NCBI GenBank assembly: GCA_037903475.1
Contig: JBAJFG010000495.1
Span: 310,001-374,000 of the forward strand
Direction: 5' to 3'
Source: Ancylostoma caninum
Taxonomy: Eukaryota > Nematoda > Chromadorea > Rhabditida > Ancylostomatidae
Length of the DNA stretch: 64,000 nucleotides
Both the position numbers and the translations under genes were made by a program. The notes beneath the pieces are model-generated. The model ran no database searches. It was not told the origin of the DNA and saw only the letters and a list, made by a program, of their open reading frames with translations. This document shows, piece by piece, positions 34,220 to 46,400 of this stretch (position 1 is the first letter of the stretch; every line of letters begins with the position of its first letter).

Positions 34220-34405
34220 GAAAAGGCGAAAATGATATTTCGTTGCTGCTGTGCGGCGGGATTTTTCCAAGTAGAATTCGCTGTGAAAGTGGGGTATCTG
34301 TCCTTTTTTTCAGTCATACTAATACTAACAGTAATAGTAATTCATGTACATTTATACCTGAGAAGTATTAGCTCAAAAAATTCGGACGAAGAGAATGAGG
34401 AATGA
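34220..34405 (+). CDS. Possible C-terminal membrane-helix fragment
   Basis: The frame reads MIFRCCCAAGFFQVEFAVKV, a hydrophobic segment of about 20 residues, then a short basic/acidic tail ending NSDEENEE and a stop. A Cys cluster followed by a helix is seen in several small nematode multi-span membrane proteins, but only one helix is present here, so any such relation is a guess. A TTTTTTTTCAG acceptor at about 34303-34313 offers an alternative start that keeps the helix frame. Confidence 0.25.
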   Translation, partial: EKAKMIFRCCCAAGFFQVEFAVKVGYLSFFSVILILTVIVIHVHLYLRSISSKNSDEENEE

Positions 34406-34552
34406 ACTGAAAGTGGAACAAGCCAGCTATCCCATCTCACCAAGTTCTGAGAAAGAACTTTCCAAATATACTAGCCCCTATGCATCTTACATAAGTGTTT
34501 TCCCATGCTTCACTTGTGAACGCTCCTGAATACCTCTCGCTATTCAAGACTT

Positions 34553-34613
34553 ATGAAAAAATCATGTAGTGCATTCCTTATATGCTGTGTTGTCTGTAGC
34601 GCTTCGATAGCAG
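34553..34613 (+). CDS. Possible first exon encoding a signal peptide
   Basis: ATG at 34553 opens MKKSCSAFLICCVVCSASIA. This is a textbook secretory signal shape: two lysines, a hydrophobic core and a small-x-small end. A GTGATG donor-like site follows at 34614, just after the predicted cleavage region. Without splicing the frame runs to 34741 with no motif. The downstream exons are not identified. It could mark a secreted protein gene on the plus strand or be chance in A/T-rich DNA. Confidence 0.25.
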
Positions 34614-34741
34614 GTGATGTCCTTACTATTCATGCATGTCTGCTGCAACGGTCTATTCTTAGCCTGCAGGACATTTTGCCACTGAGAATAGAAACCAGAA
34701 CTGTATTAGTCGCTGCATCGCCGGATCCTATAGTAAAATAA

Positions 34742-37700
34742 GGGACTCACACTCACTTGCAATCTATGTAGCTCAAACCGCAATGAAGTCGCTTGAATGC
34801 TTCGGAAGATTGCCTTGAATTACAAACCTCCGTCCATTAACTTTCTTTTTCTTTGTTAGCTCCACTTAGTAAGGATTTCTTAGCGAATCGTTGCTGTTCA
34901 TTGAGGCCATCAGATCCGCTAGAAAACTGGATCTCAAGAAATTCGGTAGGCCTCCATTCCAGAACCTTGGGAGATATTATAGCAGGCAAATTCCACGAAA
35001 TTAACATCGCTTTGTTTCCGGCGATTACTGCTTGCACTCTAGAAAACATCCAGAAATAGTAGATAACCATGTTCTCCTTCGGGTTTCCTTCATGCCAAGG
35101 TTTCTCTCGTCTTAAACTAGTCTGTTTTTTTTTTCGTTGTAAAAAGCAGAAGGAAGGGTCAGAATTGTTCAGTTGTAAAAGCACTTTATTTTAGATTACA
35201 AGTAGGAAATGAAATGAGATCAACCCTTAAAGAATGCTGTATAATTTTTGGGCTTCCTCAGCACGACTAAAGTTTTTTTTTATAAGTCGTAGTTCACCAG
35301 AAAACCGTTATGTTAGCAGTCAGGTTGCAATTTTTATTCTGATTCTATAGTATTCGGGTGTACATATAGCACTCGGTGTCATTTAACTTTTTTCTTACCC
35401 AGCAGATATGCTATTCTTTCATCATCGAAGTTCGTTGCGCTCTGAGGAAAGATGCTAACCTACTTACAACAGTAAAAAGAGGGTTAACTTCGAGAAAAAA
35501 ATATTTATCTTTCTACGAAGAAAAAAGCAATGATAAAACAAGATATTCCCCCGTAATACAATTAAAAGGTGTCCCAGTAAGTAACGGTTGATCAGTGGCG
35601 GGATCCATGAACGTTCTCGGATAGGTGCTAAGCAACACACAATTCCAGGATGTACGACTTTCCCGAGCAAAAATGGCGCATTCCGTTGCCAATGCTATTT
35701 TATGGATCGGAAAGTAAGGGAGGTGGAGAACAGCAACTTCTTCACAGAAAATTCGTCTATTTCGCCCTGAAGGAAAGGTTACAGTGCTCCCTGGTGACGT
35801 TCGCGAATCCAGTCGCAGGTCGTACTGCATCTGTGGGGAATAAATAAATTGGAGGGATTTTGCCCTAATGCGGGGAAAGTCAGATAGTAGGATTTTCTGA
35901 CTACGGCAGGTTTGCCTGTCTCTCATGTCTTTGGCCGTCGAAAGGCAGAAGCCACTTTTTTGCTGACGGTACTAGTTATGCCCGGAGAGAACAATGCGGC
36001 GCGATTTCCGGCCTGTCTCGTTTATGCGTGGGGAGCGTGCATCGGCATCGTTATGCAGTCGTGATCACACTCCTCTGTTGAATTTATGAGTCGTACCGAG
36101 TTCGTGTTTGTTTTCCGCCCCATCGTTCATCCTTTTTCGCACTTTTGCGCTATCGATTCGATTCCTAAATCGAGCAGACACCTCAAATCTTTTCGTGTAC
36201 AATGACTAAATGTCAACGCATCGCTTAAATGTTTGGACAGTCAATCACCGTTTTCCTATAATATTATGCAGTGAAGCTGTGTGAAGTGATGCAGTCATCG
36301 GAAAAAAATTTGCATGGAATTTTCCCGCTATTTCTCGCAGCTGTGGATTCTAGGATGTGCTTGTTTTTTTTTTCTCAAGGTCAGAAGGGGCCGAAATAAT
36401 AGAAATTGCTGTCGATCGATTCTGGAGCCCTGAAGGCAACTTTGTAGTACTTGACGGAATCTTAAAATCTGGTCTTTTCCAAATTTATCTTATGCCTACG
36501 TTTTTGGTAAACTCCACCTTTACCTTAGTGTGGTAATTGGTAACGTCCGAAATTTATGTGATGTTGAATCCGTGTACACTTGATTACATATCGATTCAAT
36601 GATCCTATCCATAACACAGTGAGCGAGAACTGGTCCCATCGTTCACCTTATGCTTTCACGGTTAGGGTAATTGCCAAACGACCTCTCTCAAGCCGCCTCA
36701 GTCTTACTATTTACAGATCGAGATCTGATACCTGTTTACCTATTCGTAAAAGGAGAGGTACAGACCCCCCTCATTGTGATGAGGCAAAATATAATACTAT
36801 CCGGATCAAAGGGTGAACCAGGGAGAAGGGACGGATAGACAGGAGAGCGGTGGAATAGACGTATTGGTCAATAGGACCGAGGCCCACGTACGGGTTTACT
36901 CCACGACCATATCTGGGGTATGGCTCGCTACCGGGTTAATTTACTGATCCACCCACAAGAAGTTTCCGAATGACCAAAGGATAGCGCTGGATCACTAGTT
37001 TAGCCAGATTCAGTTGCGTGATTTACCAGAACTACGTATGTACCTGATTTTGCACAAGGCATACCATATAATTCATGAATTCCATGGTACTCAAAGACAG
37101 TGTATTACCTCGTTTTCGCGTTTGAGGTTTTTGCGGGTCCTGAATCTCCTCGATACGCTGAATCCAGCGGTCTACCTAAAATGTTACGAAACGGTCTCTA
37201 AACCCGTTTTTTAAACTTTTTTGGAAACGGGATTTGGAACAGTTTGTCAGGCCGAATGGACACGTGGAGCCGTTGGTCTTATTGATCGAACATGTCAAGA
37301 CGTGTTGGCCAACGCTGCAGCCGTGGTGGGCATCCAGCACTCACGCGGACCGCTCCGCCTAAGTGGTCAGTGAACTGCACTTTCGAACCCTCCGAAGGCG
37401 AGGGTTTTATCATTTTTACACGTTTTGACGTACACCATTGAAATCAGCGTGACGAGTAGGTCTAGAGTCTGTTGAAACCTGCAATCCACGAGACAGGTGA
37501 CATACTGCCTTTAATGGGATCTCTGAGGAAATGGACCCTTTAAACAGTTGTGATTAGAGGCGTGGCTACAAAATGGCAGAGCAAAAATGTGATTGGACAT
37601 TCTCTTATAGCTTGCTAGCAGGTGGTTATCATGTGTGGCCGCAGTAAATCTCCAACTTGGTGGTCTTCGGTTCTGGCCAGAAACGGAATTCTGTGAAATC

Positions 37701-38473
37701 ACATGGTCTTCATGCATTCTGCCAAATTTTACAATAACACGCCGTCGCAACTGCATAAGAATAGTAAACTCGGACATTATCAATAAGCATGAAAAGCATG
37801 AGAAAATAAAAAAATCTATAATTAAAGCGAACACTTACAAGTTAAATCTTAATGAGCTTCGACAAAAATGCTATAATGGATCGGAGAGGAGCTGGAGCGA
37901 GTCCAGAAGAAGTTTCCTCCGAGGAACCAAAGCGAATGAGCCAAGAAGTTGCTCGAGGAACTGCATTTATGTCACCTTTGCTCTGAATTTCATGACTGAT
38001 TAAGCACGTTAATTGCGCATGACTTCGTTCACGCTTTCGCTACGCTAACGTGTTGTCAATCAGCGAACGTTTGCCACCTATGACTTGGGTTCGGCCATTT
38101 CAGCGTTGTTATGGGCGATTAATAGGCGCATTTAACCAACTATTTATTCATTTTTATCCAATCACTTATTCATTCGCTCTAATGTTCATTTATGTTTTGA
38201 TTTGCTAGTTCAATTGGCAGAGTTTCTAAAGAGTTAAAATGTAAAGAAATGGAATATGGCAAAAAACAACACTTAAATTCCATTGGCCAGGTGAATCAAT
38301 AGGAAAGCAAGAAAACACGTGAAAATTTCTTCTGAAGCATCAAATCTCGACATGACATCCTTCTTCCATGTTTCTTTTTTTTTCGGAACATTCCATTGCG
38401 GCGCAATATGCAATGCTGCGTAATCTTGCCACATAAGTATCTCTCAATTTCATCTACAAGATTTCTTTTTCAG
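34742..38473. other. No recognised gene; mixed composition
   Basis: Block 35560-36110 is GC-richer, with overlapping frames on both strands (minus 35513-35926 of 137 codons; plus 35588-35770) and no motif I can name. It could be promoter-like or a repeat. Block 36580-37500 is also GC-richer but without a long frame. The remainder is A/T-rich. Confidence 0.35.
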
Positions 38474-38560
38474 CCGTGGTCTCCAATGAGAAGAGCACCG
38501 AGGAAGAATCGCTCCCGAAGCACGCAGCCGCACGCCGACATGGCCGTCAGCGTTATTTCG
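38474..38560 (+). CDS. Possible internal exon (87 bp, basic peptide)
   Basis: A very strong acceptor (ATTTCTTTTTCAG, ending 38473) and a GTAGGC donor at 38561 bracket 87 GC-rich bases in an A/T-rich setting. Two phases are open. Phase 1 reads VVSNEKSTEEESLPKHAAA then RRHGRQRYF. Phase 0 reads PWSPMRRAPRKNRS and so on. The exon length is a multiple of three. The sharp composition change at both splice sites makes a real exon plausible. It may be an upstream exon of the plus-strand gene at the right edge or of an unseen gene. Confidence 0.45.
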
Positions 38561-39389
38561 GTAGGCCCTTGCTACACCTCTGAATTTATTCTGGTATTTC
38601 GCAGAAAAGAAAGAACAGGCGAAATATTGAAAACTACTTGCAGAACATATCTTGGTAATTATCAAGATAATTCCTTATCCTTACTGCCTTCTTTAACATA
38701 AGTGGAAAAACACCTTACCAACCACATAACCTGAGTACGACCATTTTTAAACTATTTTCGAGTTGAATACTGCATCGGTACTTTTCGCCATCAGATCGTA
38801 TTATAAGTTTGTTACAGAAAGGATAGAAACGCCAACGATGGATAAATACATCGTCGTCAGTTTTGGGTGCTGACTATTGCTAACTACATCGTTAACGCAG
38901 TTAACGCTTCTTAATATGCTCCAGAAGCACTGCACACCTCTTTCTTACCGACTTCGGGCACTTATCACCCCCGCGTGCAGAGGCAGATCCTTTTGCCTTC
39001 TTGAACATGGGAAGGAACAGCCAAATGTGAACATGCCCGAAGCCATTTTAGTACCTTCTTGGTGACCAGGAAATGAAACTGGAATTGTAAGCTTCAGAAA
39101 ACGACGGGAAACAACAGATTTCTTGACTCTATCCTACCGGAAGCTTACGTATGCGCGGGTGGCAAGTTACCTTTACTCCTTCTTCAACAATCGATATTAG
39201 AGCATGAGCCTTTGATGACATTTCCCAGTCTTTCTCATCCTATATTGTTACAAATAACTTACAATTATAATTATGCATTCGTGGCTTCGCGGGTTTTCCG
39301 GAGAGTCATAGGAGACCAATTTATCTCTCTGCTCGAACTAATAGGTAGTATGTAGCGCAATCTGACCGGAATTGTCGGAATTGCATTTA
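38561..39389. other. No supported gene
   Basis: If the exon at 38474-38560 is real this is intron. I see nothing else. Confidence 0.4.
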
Positions 39390-40292
39390 TTAGGTTGTAA
39401 CATAAGTTTCCGCTGTTTTCGCATAGTCATTTCCAAACGCTTCTAATAAATGAATACCGATAATACCGATAAGATTTCACGCATTCTGGATGCTATTTTA
39501 AACCGCATGAGCTTGCAAACATTCTAGAATGTAAGACCTATTCTTGCGTCTTATGCTGAAAATGTAATTAACTTTGGAGTGAACTCTTCGGAAATGCAAT
39601 TTCGGTGAGTGCACTTGCACGCATAATAATTTTGCCATAACGTTCCATGAGAGTAACCGAATTTGGGTGGAGTAGTCTCGAGGCCATTCTCATTTTCACT
39701 GGTACTTTCTCTCCCCTTTCTATTGTCGAGCGGTCTCAGGCACGGCCACTAAACTCGGTGACCCAAAATTTTGATTATGTCGTTTTTCTCTCTGGAGTTA
39801 AAGCGAATTGAAGTGAAATTTCTCCCATAGTGGCTGGAAACATCATCAGTTTGTGGATACTAATTGGTGGATTTTTTGGACAAGTTCCAAGAGCTCTGTG
39901 GAAATAACACCATTTTGCCGTACCGCGGAGGGCACCCTAATTTTGTTGGTCGAACTCCTCGGAAATGGGAAGAGCTCGCAGTGGAATTTTTTATTGTGCG
40001 TTATGTAGCGTAAATCTAGCTCTAACAATGCGTCGGTTATCAGCTCACAAGAATGTCTAAGAGCGAGAACCAATTTGCCAAAATCAGTGATCTCTAATGC
40101 TGCGTGACTCAGTTTTTTGCGTCATAGTCCACGGATCTCTGGAGCAGCGGAGTTGAGCCCCAGTTGTAAAAACGGCAAAAGAACAGCGACTGTTATGGTG
40201 CATACCTCGATTGGTACCTGTGCTTATTTGATTTTTTATAAAACTTTTTTGTCGAAAATTTCAAAACAGCGGGAACTTATGTTACAACCTAA
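39390..40292. mobile_element. 903-bp mariner-like element, no intact transposase
   Basis: TTAGGTTGTAACATAAGTTT starts after TA (39388-39389). The inverted end GGGAACTTATGTTACAACCTAA finishes at 40292 and is followed by TA. The pairing extends to CCGCTGTTTT/AAAACAGCGG. The size is too small for a complete mariner. The minus frame at 39846-40073 shows no catalytic motif. It is probably an internally deleted copy. Confidence 0.88.
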
Positions 40293-42729
40293 TAGTTTGT
40301 GAGCCTGTGGTGCTCCTTAGGAGCTACCCGAGCTAACAACGCTTCAAGTGTTGAAACACAGGCCCACAATACGTTTCAGGTCATCCTTTGGCAGATATCA
40401 GAAATAAATTCGGAAGCAACTCTTCTGATTGAGCATTATAAGATTTGTAAGCTGTGTCTTGGTACATATTGCTGTTTCGTCTGGATTTCCTTTTCTTATA
40501 AAATAGTACCCGCAAGCCTGGTAAGGCGCACAACCTGTTCTTAAATAACGTCGCAGCTCAGCACTGATTTTTGCAATGCTTCTGAACCGTGGTTACTCTG
40601 AAAAATCCTTGGATACTGTCAGATTAATTTTATCGAACTGATTTTAAATTTACGCAGAGTGACTATGAGACGACTCCGAACTGGCAGGTAGGCATTCCCT
40701 AGTGCACTTCCTTAACTATTATAAATGCGCAGGTGGATTCTTTAAAGGAAAGAAAAAATTAACGATTCACATGGATGTTGTAGGTACTTTTCCTGAGACG
40801 CAAATACTCATTACCACACCAAAACTTTCAGCGGAACATTCCATTCTAATGACTGAGGCAGTAGAAGGCGTTGCGATTCCGGTTACAGCCCTTATACTTC
40901 GTTATACGAAACATAATTTCCACGAACCATTGTCTCCGTTCCCGTCGGGAACACGTCATCTCGCACATCGCTGTTGACTTTCCTCTGCTAAACTCTTAAA
41001 AACTTTACTGTAGTATTGTTTTCACAGCTGCTTACCAGTGTCAATTCTAACACTAGCTCCTTTACCAGAGCTCTGCACACTGATTTGTTTAGGTACTAAG
41101 CCTAGCCATGGAGAGATTCAAATGTGATGCTGCTCCTTGTTTTCCCTTTCGAAAAGGTCAGCTGCGCGTATGCAGCTGAATCAGCTGTAAAGCGCCTTGA
41201 TAGGACGACATAAAAACCTGTTATTGAGTCATAGCAGAGAGTTGCAGAAACAACCCGAAAATTCAATTCCTCCTCGAAACTCAAGTGGATCCTAACGATT
41301 GTATACTGGCGTCCCCATACGCTGCTAAACTCATAAAAAGTTGAGCTACTAGCCGAAGGTTGCTTTTGAGGATTTTCACTGACAATGAGATGCGCTATTT
41401 TTACGCGTCCTAGCGGTTAAAGGCACCATTCCACCTTGAAATCGCCGTTGAGATTTTCATATGAATAAAATCTTCGGGAGCTCCTGATCACAGTGGTAAA
41501 CGTGATTCCGAGCAAAACTATCGGAAACCCCATTTTCGAACCGTAGGTCTTAGGGAGCTTCTGGGCGGAGCTGGTCTGGAAGTGCAGGTTCGCTGCATCA
41601 CGTGCTCCTTAGTGGGCACACTTTCATAGCAGTTCCTATCTTATCAGAGAGCGGATAATGAGGAGCCCTCACAATCATTACGACCTTCCTCGGGAAGTGC
41701 GCTCACAAGAGTATGTCGCTCAGAAACCTCTTCTGACCACACCATTAGGCCCTGCCCACAAGCTCCACAACAATAGATGCTTAAAAAGGGTTTCGCTTTG
41801 CACACAATCACGCATACCGTTGTGATCAGGAGGACCTGGAGGTTCTTCTCATATGGAAATCTTCAAGTTGGAAATCGAAAACGATTTCGAACTGAGAAGG
41901 TGTCTTCGGCTGGATCCTAAAATATTGGTGATTACTGAGGGTCCACACATGTTTAAGGTCATAAATGCTTACGCTCCCAATGAAAGGTTGAATTTGAGCA
42001 TTTTAGTCAAAATATCTTACTTTCACTCATTCTGGAGCTAAAGAGGCTTATTCTCCTGCTAACAACGTGCAAAAATGTGTGAATTTCGCTATCCTAGGGA
42101 ATCACAAATATTTCATCGAATAGATAATTTATTTTCTAATGTATGCACTTATGAATTGTCAGTGAATTCTGAGACAGCCACATTCATTTCATTTTCAACT
42201 GTAGTTAAAATTTTTCACAAACAGCGAACCTTGATATTTAAAATTACAAAATTTTGGTTATGAATTTTTCTACAGCATTTGCTACTTAGTGTGTGTACAT
42301 AGTAATGCAGGAAACCCGTATGTACATACATACCTAAAACATCTTAGCGAGTCTAGCTTTGAATCGGGAAATGCCTCCGAGAAGTTTCTGAGTTTCCGAA
42401 AAAAGTGACATCTCCTAGTGGGAGCCTTCCAGATCCTCCTGGTTTCTGATCGACTGCGACAACGGATAAGAAATTTTCCCCTTTTTCTCCTGGGAAACGA
42501 GACCAGTCCGTCGTATTTGACGCAGTTGAAAGTGTTTTTGAGTGAGAAATTTATGCAGAATCCAAGGCATTTGTAGTATGGTGGTAGATATGTTTTCCAA
42601 CTTGATTACGTTGTTTTCCACCTCATTTTCCCGCAAAAATTTCCCACCCTTTTTGAAACGCTATTTCAGAAGGGGAAATTCTCGTTGAAAATTTCAACTC
42701 ACCTTCCAATCAACAGTACCACAGTTTTC
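40293..42729. other. No supported gene
   Basis: The region 41440-41850 is somewhat GC-richer but its frames are broken on both strands, which suggests an old element. The rest is A/T-rich. Confidence 0.4.
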
Positions 42730-43480
42730 CCAGGCATTAGTTCTCACGAATGTTTGCCGTCGTGACCTTGTGTGGGCAGGTGAAAACATTCTCTTCCAAA
42801 GGGCAACTCAGGCGACATTCTGGAGAATAAAAGTGGCGCACGTGTGCCGCGCGTCTCGACTCCATCAGTCGCCAGCGCGAAAAATCATTCATTTCCCCAG
42901 GGGACGGTCTGTTACCCGGCATTCGGCCCTCCAATGAGAGTGCACTTCTTGATGGGCGCGGACTTTCCAATGGCAACACGGCTCCGGAGGGCGTGGGAGC
43001 ACCTCGCCTTTGTCCTCGGCGAAGATCTCAGTGATAAATAATGACGGCGCTTCTGCGCGAGGCACGCGCTCAGCGCAGTTTTTGGCTGAGTTCCATTGCT
43101 CATCCGTGGCCCGCGGACGTTCCGCTAGCGGATCCTCGCTAATCAGTCGACGAAGCGGGCTGCAACTGGAAGACCTTGAAGGGTTGTCGCCGCGAATCTG
43201 CCATGTCGCCGGGCGGCCCGCTATTTCCCGCGCTCTCCACGTCTTTAGGCCTCTTTTCTCTGATTTTCACACTTGTTCCCGCGTCGTTATCATGTGCTTT
43301 CGCCGCGACAGAATTCCACGCAAGTTTCTTCGTCGTCGGCGTTCGCCCGTCAACGCCCTTTGTTTTCTTTTCGGCGTTTTTTCGCCGGCGCATCCGCTCA
43401 AGCGAAGAAGTCACACTATTCATTACTTTTTGCGAATGCTTCAATGTAAAGAGTCTTTGATGGTGGCAAAGTGGAGAACA
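42730..43480. promoter_or_regulatory. GC-rich island, possible promoter/first exon
   Basis: This is the most GC-rich 0.7 kb of the window outside repeats, with many CpG (CGCGGACGTTCCGCTAGCGG and similar). Frames are open on both strands, including the longest frame of the window (43010-43564, 184 codons). An internal ATG at 43203 opens MSPGGPLFPALSTS followed by a hydrophobic stretch and ASLSCAFAA, a signal-peptide shape. No strong donor follows. Long frames are expected by chance in GC-rich DNA, so I call the island, not a gene. Confidence 0.35.
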
Positions 43481-46400
43481 CTCTTCCGCTGGAAGCAGAC
43501 TGCTTTTGAAAGCAAACTAGCTTTGTTCTGGAGGAAATTTCCTGATAAATGGCATTGTTTTTAACCTTTGACAAGGCAGTTCCCTCTTTCTAGCATCATC
43601 ATGTTCATCAGATCAGCGGATGCTCTGACTGGACCCTTGCTTTCCTCTGGAGCTATAGTTGGATCGACCCTTTCTGGTCTGACATAGGTCATCTGTAGAT
43701 TCCTGATGTTCTCTTTTTAATTGTTTTATTGCCCTTGAGGTGTTCAATTTTTTTCTTTCTGGCTTAACATGGCAGGCCTATATGTTGTAAATAGAATGCT
43801 GAACAGACAATAAAAAATCGAGGTTTTCGATTTTTTCTCAACTTAATTTTCCACAGGTTTCCAGTAAGTGTTTCTAGCGTCTCATAAACAGGCTCACCAT
43901 CTATATGAAACGCCTTTTTAAAATGTATCAGTAATCTGAAGACATGAGACATCAAATTAGCCTTTCGCTAAACGTTATTGGTCTTTTTCATGTAATCGCG
44001 ATATTTCAGTGCATTTCTTACCAATCCCCTTCTAGACGCTTTTTTGGCCCCTGCAACCATTTTCATGCTGTTTTTTTCCTCATGAAATTTGCAAGATTTC
44101 CGGGCGAGAATAGATGGATTCCCAAATAGGCCATGTCCGAGAAAAATTTTTTCGTCTTCCTGAGTCGTCGGGATCTCTTCAAATGTGGAAATCTTCTCTC
44201 TATATCTGTGAAGGTACATTACGGTCCTTCTCTGCTTCTCCTGCTTCTTTGCACTCGCGGAATTCCACCGTTCTTAAAGAAGTTGGGGAATTCAGCTTTC
44301 GAATCCTTTTTCGCAGAAGCATAAACTAGAAGAAGCGAAGAGTAAAAATATAAAGATCCGTATGCATGTATTACAGAATTGTCCTCTCATCCTTATGTTA
44401 TGCATTTCAACTGTCAAAACATGATGAGTACTATTGCTTATTGCTTCAAACCGCTAAGAGGACTTCCTCTTTTCTTATGAAGGCTTTTAAGGAAATAGGT
44501 CGCTCCACTGGGCCAATTTCAAACTTTTACGAAAATGTTTCCTCATTACATATGTTCGAGAAACGTGGTGTTTCAATTTTATGGTGTTTTTCAAAAAAAA
44601 TTAGTTTAGTTTTTGAAACATTAATTAAGTACAACATTGAAATTTTGCGTCCTTCTAATACAGAAATCATTTCTTATCATGACCAGAATGGCTCTCAAGT
44701 GCGCAGCCGTAATAGCTTAGCCTAGTTTTTCTGCCGTAAGACTTCTGCAGTTAATCTGATTAGTTCCTAGAGCTAAGGTCTAATTTTGACTATTCCTAAA
44801 GCCCTAAATGGAATCATTTCTTAGCGAGTTTCCCTGTTCTTTCTTATATCTTGTCACTAAATGAGCATTATATTTGTGCAATCTAAAGAACCAATATATT
44901 CTACTATCGGCTCGACTGGAGTATGCAGTTCCCTTAATTTTTCTCTATAGCTGATCCTCCAAGTGTTTTATGTCTTGACCCTCAGTTTAAAAGTTTAATT
45001 TAAAAAGCAAACCATTCCATGGACATCTATTTTGGTCGAGAAATTCTCTTCTCATGAAGGAAATTAGCAACCATCCACTCCTGTCATCCCGGAAACGAGA
45101 CGAGAGCGTAGCGTGAGGGATGATCCCACTCTGACTCCTCGCCCTCACTTTTTTGGTTCAACCGGTTCTCCACATCCCGCTACGAGGCATTGAAGTCTAC
45201 GGGTACTCTCAGTTCTTGATCCTGGCTAGATTTCCATGGTGTTACTAGTAGCTTAGAAGGGAATGAGAACTGTTTCCCACCACTGGTAATATCCCATAGC
45301 ACTCTTTTCCGCCGCAAAAACGACATCTTCTTATTGCTTGTCCCATCAGCTCTCCATTGTTTTTACCATACATATTTTATTTGTTGGGTACTAGCTGTGA
45401 ATGCATTCAGAGGGCGTGTTTATCATTTGATGGGCGTCTCATAACAATACTCTAGTTTATCTTTCTTTTTAACGAAATATTCAAAATCTTACATGCGCAT
45501 AAGTCTGAGCAGGACATGTATAAAGCAGGAATCCCCCCCCCACCCCAGATGTAATTACTATTTTCTTGATTATCGCAGTTGTTTCTCCGTTTCATCGTCC
45601 CCTAATGTTCAATTCTTGAATGGTACCGGATGCAGGTGGAACTATTCAGCAGATTTCGTGTGATTTTCTCTCCAGGATTCGTGAGAAAATGCGCGAACTG
45701 CGCCTGAAAAAGCACTAATTCTGCTGAAAAATGCACGAGTTTTCCAGGAAAATTTCGCGGCTTTGCCGAGAATGTTCTAGAAGATAACTACAATTCCCGG
45801 CTATGGCTTTTGCTCCGAGGCATGCGAATATAAGCAGAATTTATTTTTTTTTTGGGCGAATTCGAGTTGATTATGCTTAGGTTTTACAGATTGCGAGATT
45901 CATGCGGACTTTGCCCTCTTGCCTGTATATTTGTAACAATGTTCCGAAAAAAAATTACACGAGGAGTAAGCGGATTCTGCTCAAGTAACGTTAGCCGAGT
46001 GAAAAAAATATCACAATCAGTTTGGGCCTCTGACGGAGAAGAATAGGTAGCAAACGCTCAGTGTTTTATTTTCAAAGCAATTCGTTTTCGTGGAGACACT
46101 TAGAGAAGTTCGTTAAGAGAGTATTGGCGGGAAGAATTGAATAAATTCTATCAATTTAAGAACTTTTTTGCAAGTCCATTCGAAAAATCAAATATTAATA
46201 AAAAAAACTCTACAGCCTATGTTTCTTTTTTTCAAAACTGCACGTAGGACTCTCATTTTCATTACATGGTGTTCGATATATTCGAGGAGCGATTCTGTAC
46301 TCGCAGATCGATCATAAATACACCTCTTTCAATCAGCACAGTACATAACGGCCTATCTCAATTTTTCGACGCTGCTCGGCAAATCTCGATTCTGTTCCAC

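Noticed and set aside
36901..36940. 5S rRNA fragment (ACGACCATATC motif)
   Set aside because: Only about ten bases match what I know of 5S rRNA and the rest does not continue.
43010..43564. 184-codon open frame, longest in the window
   Set aside because: It lies in a CpG-rich island where both strands have long frames by chance. No domain or donor was found, so only the island is reported.
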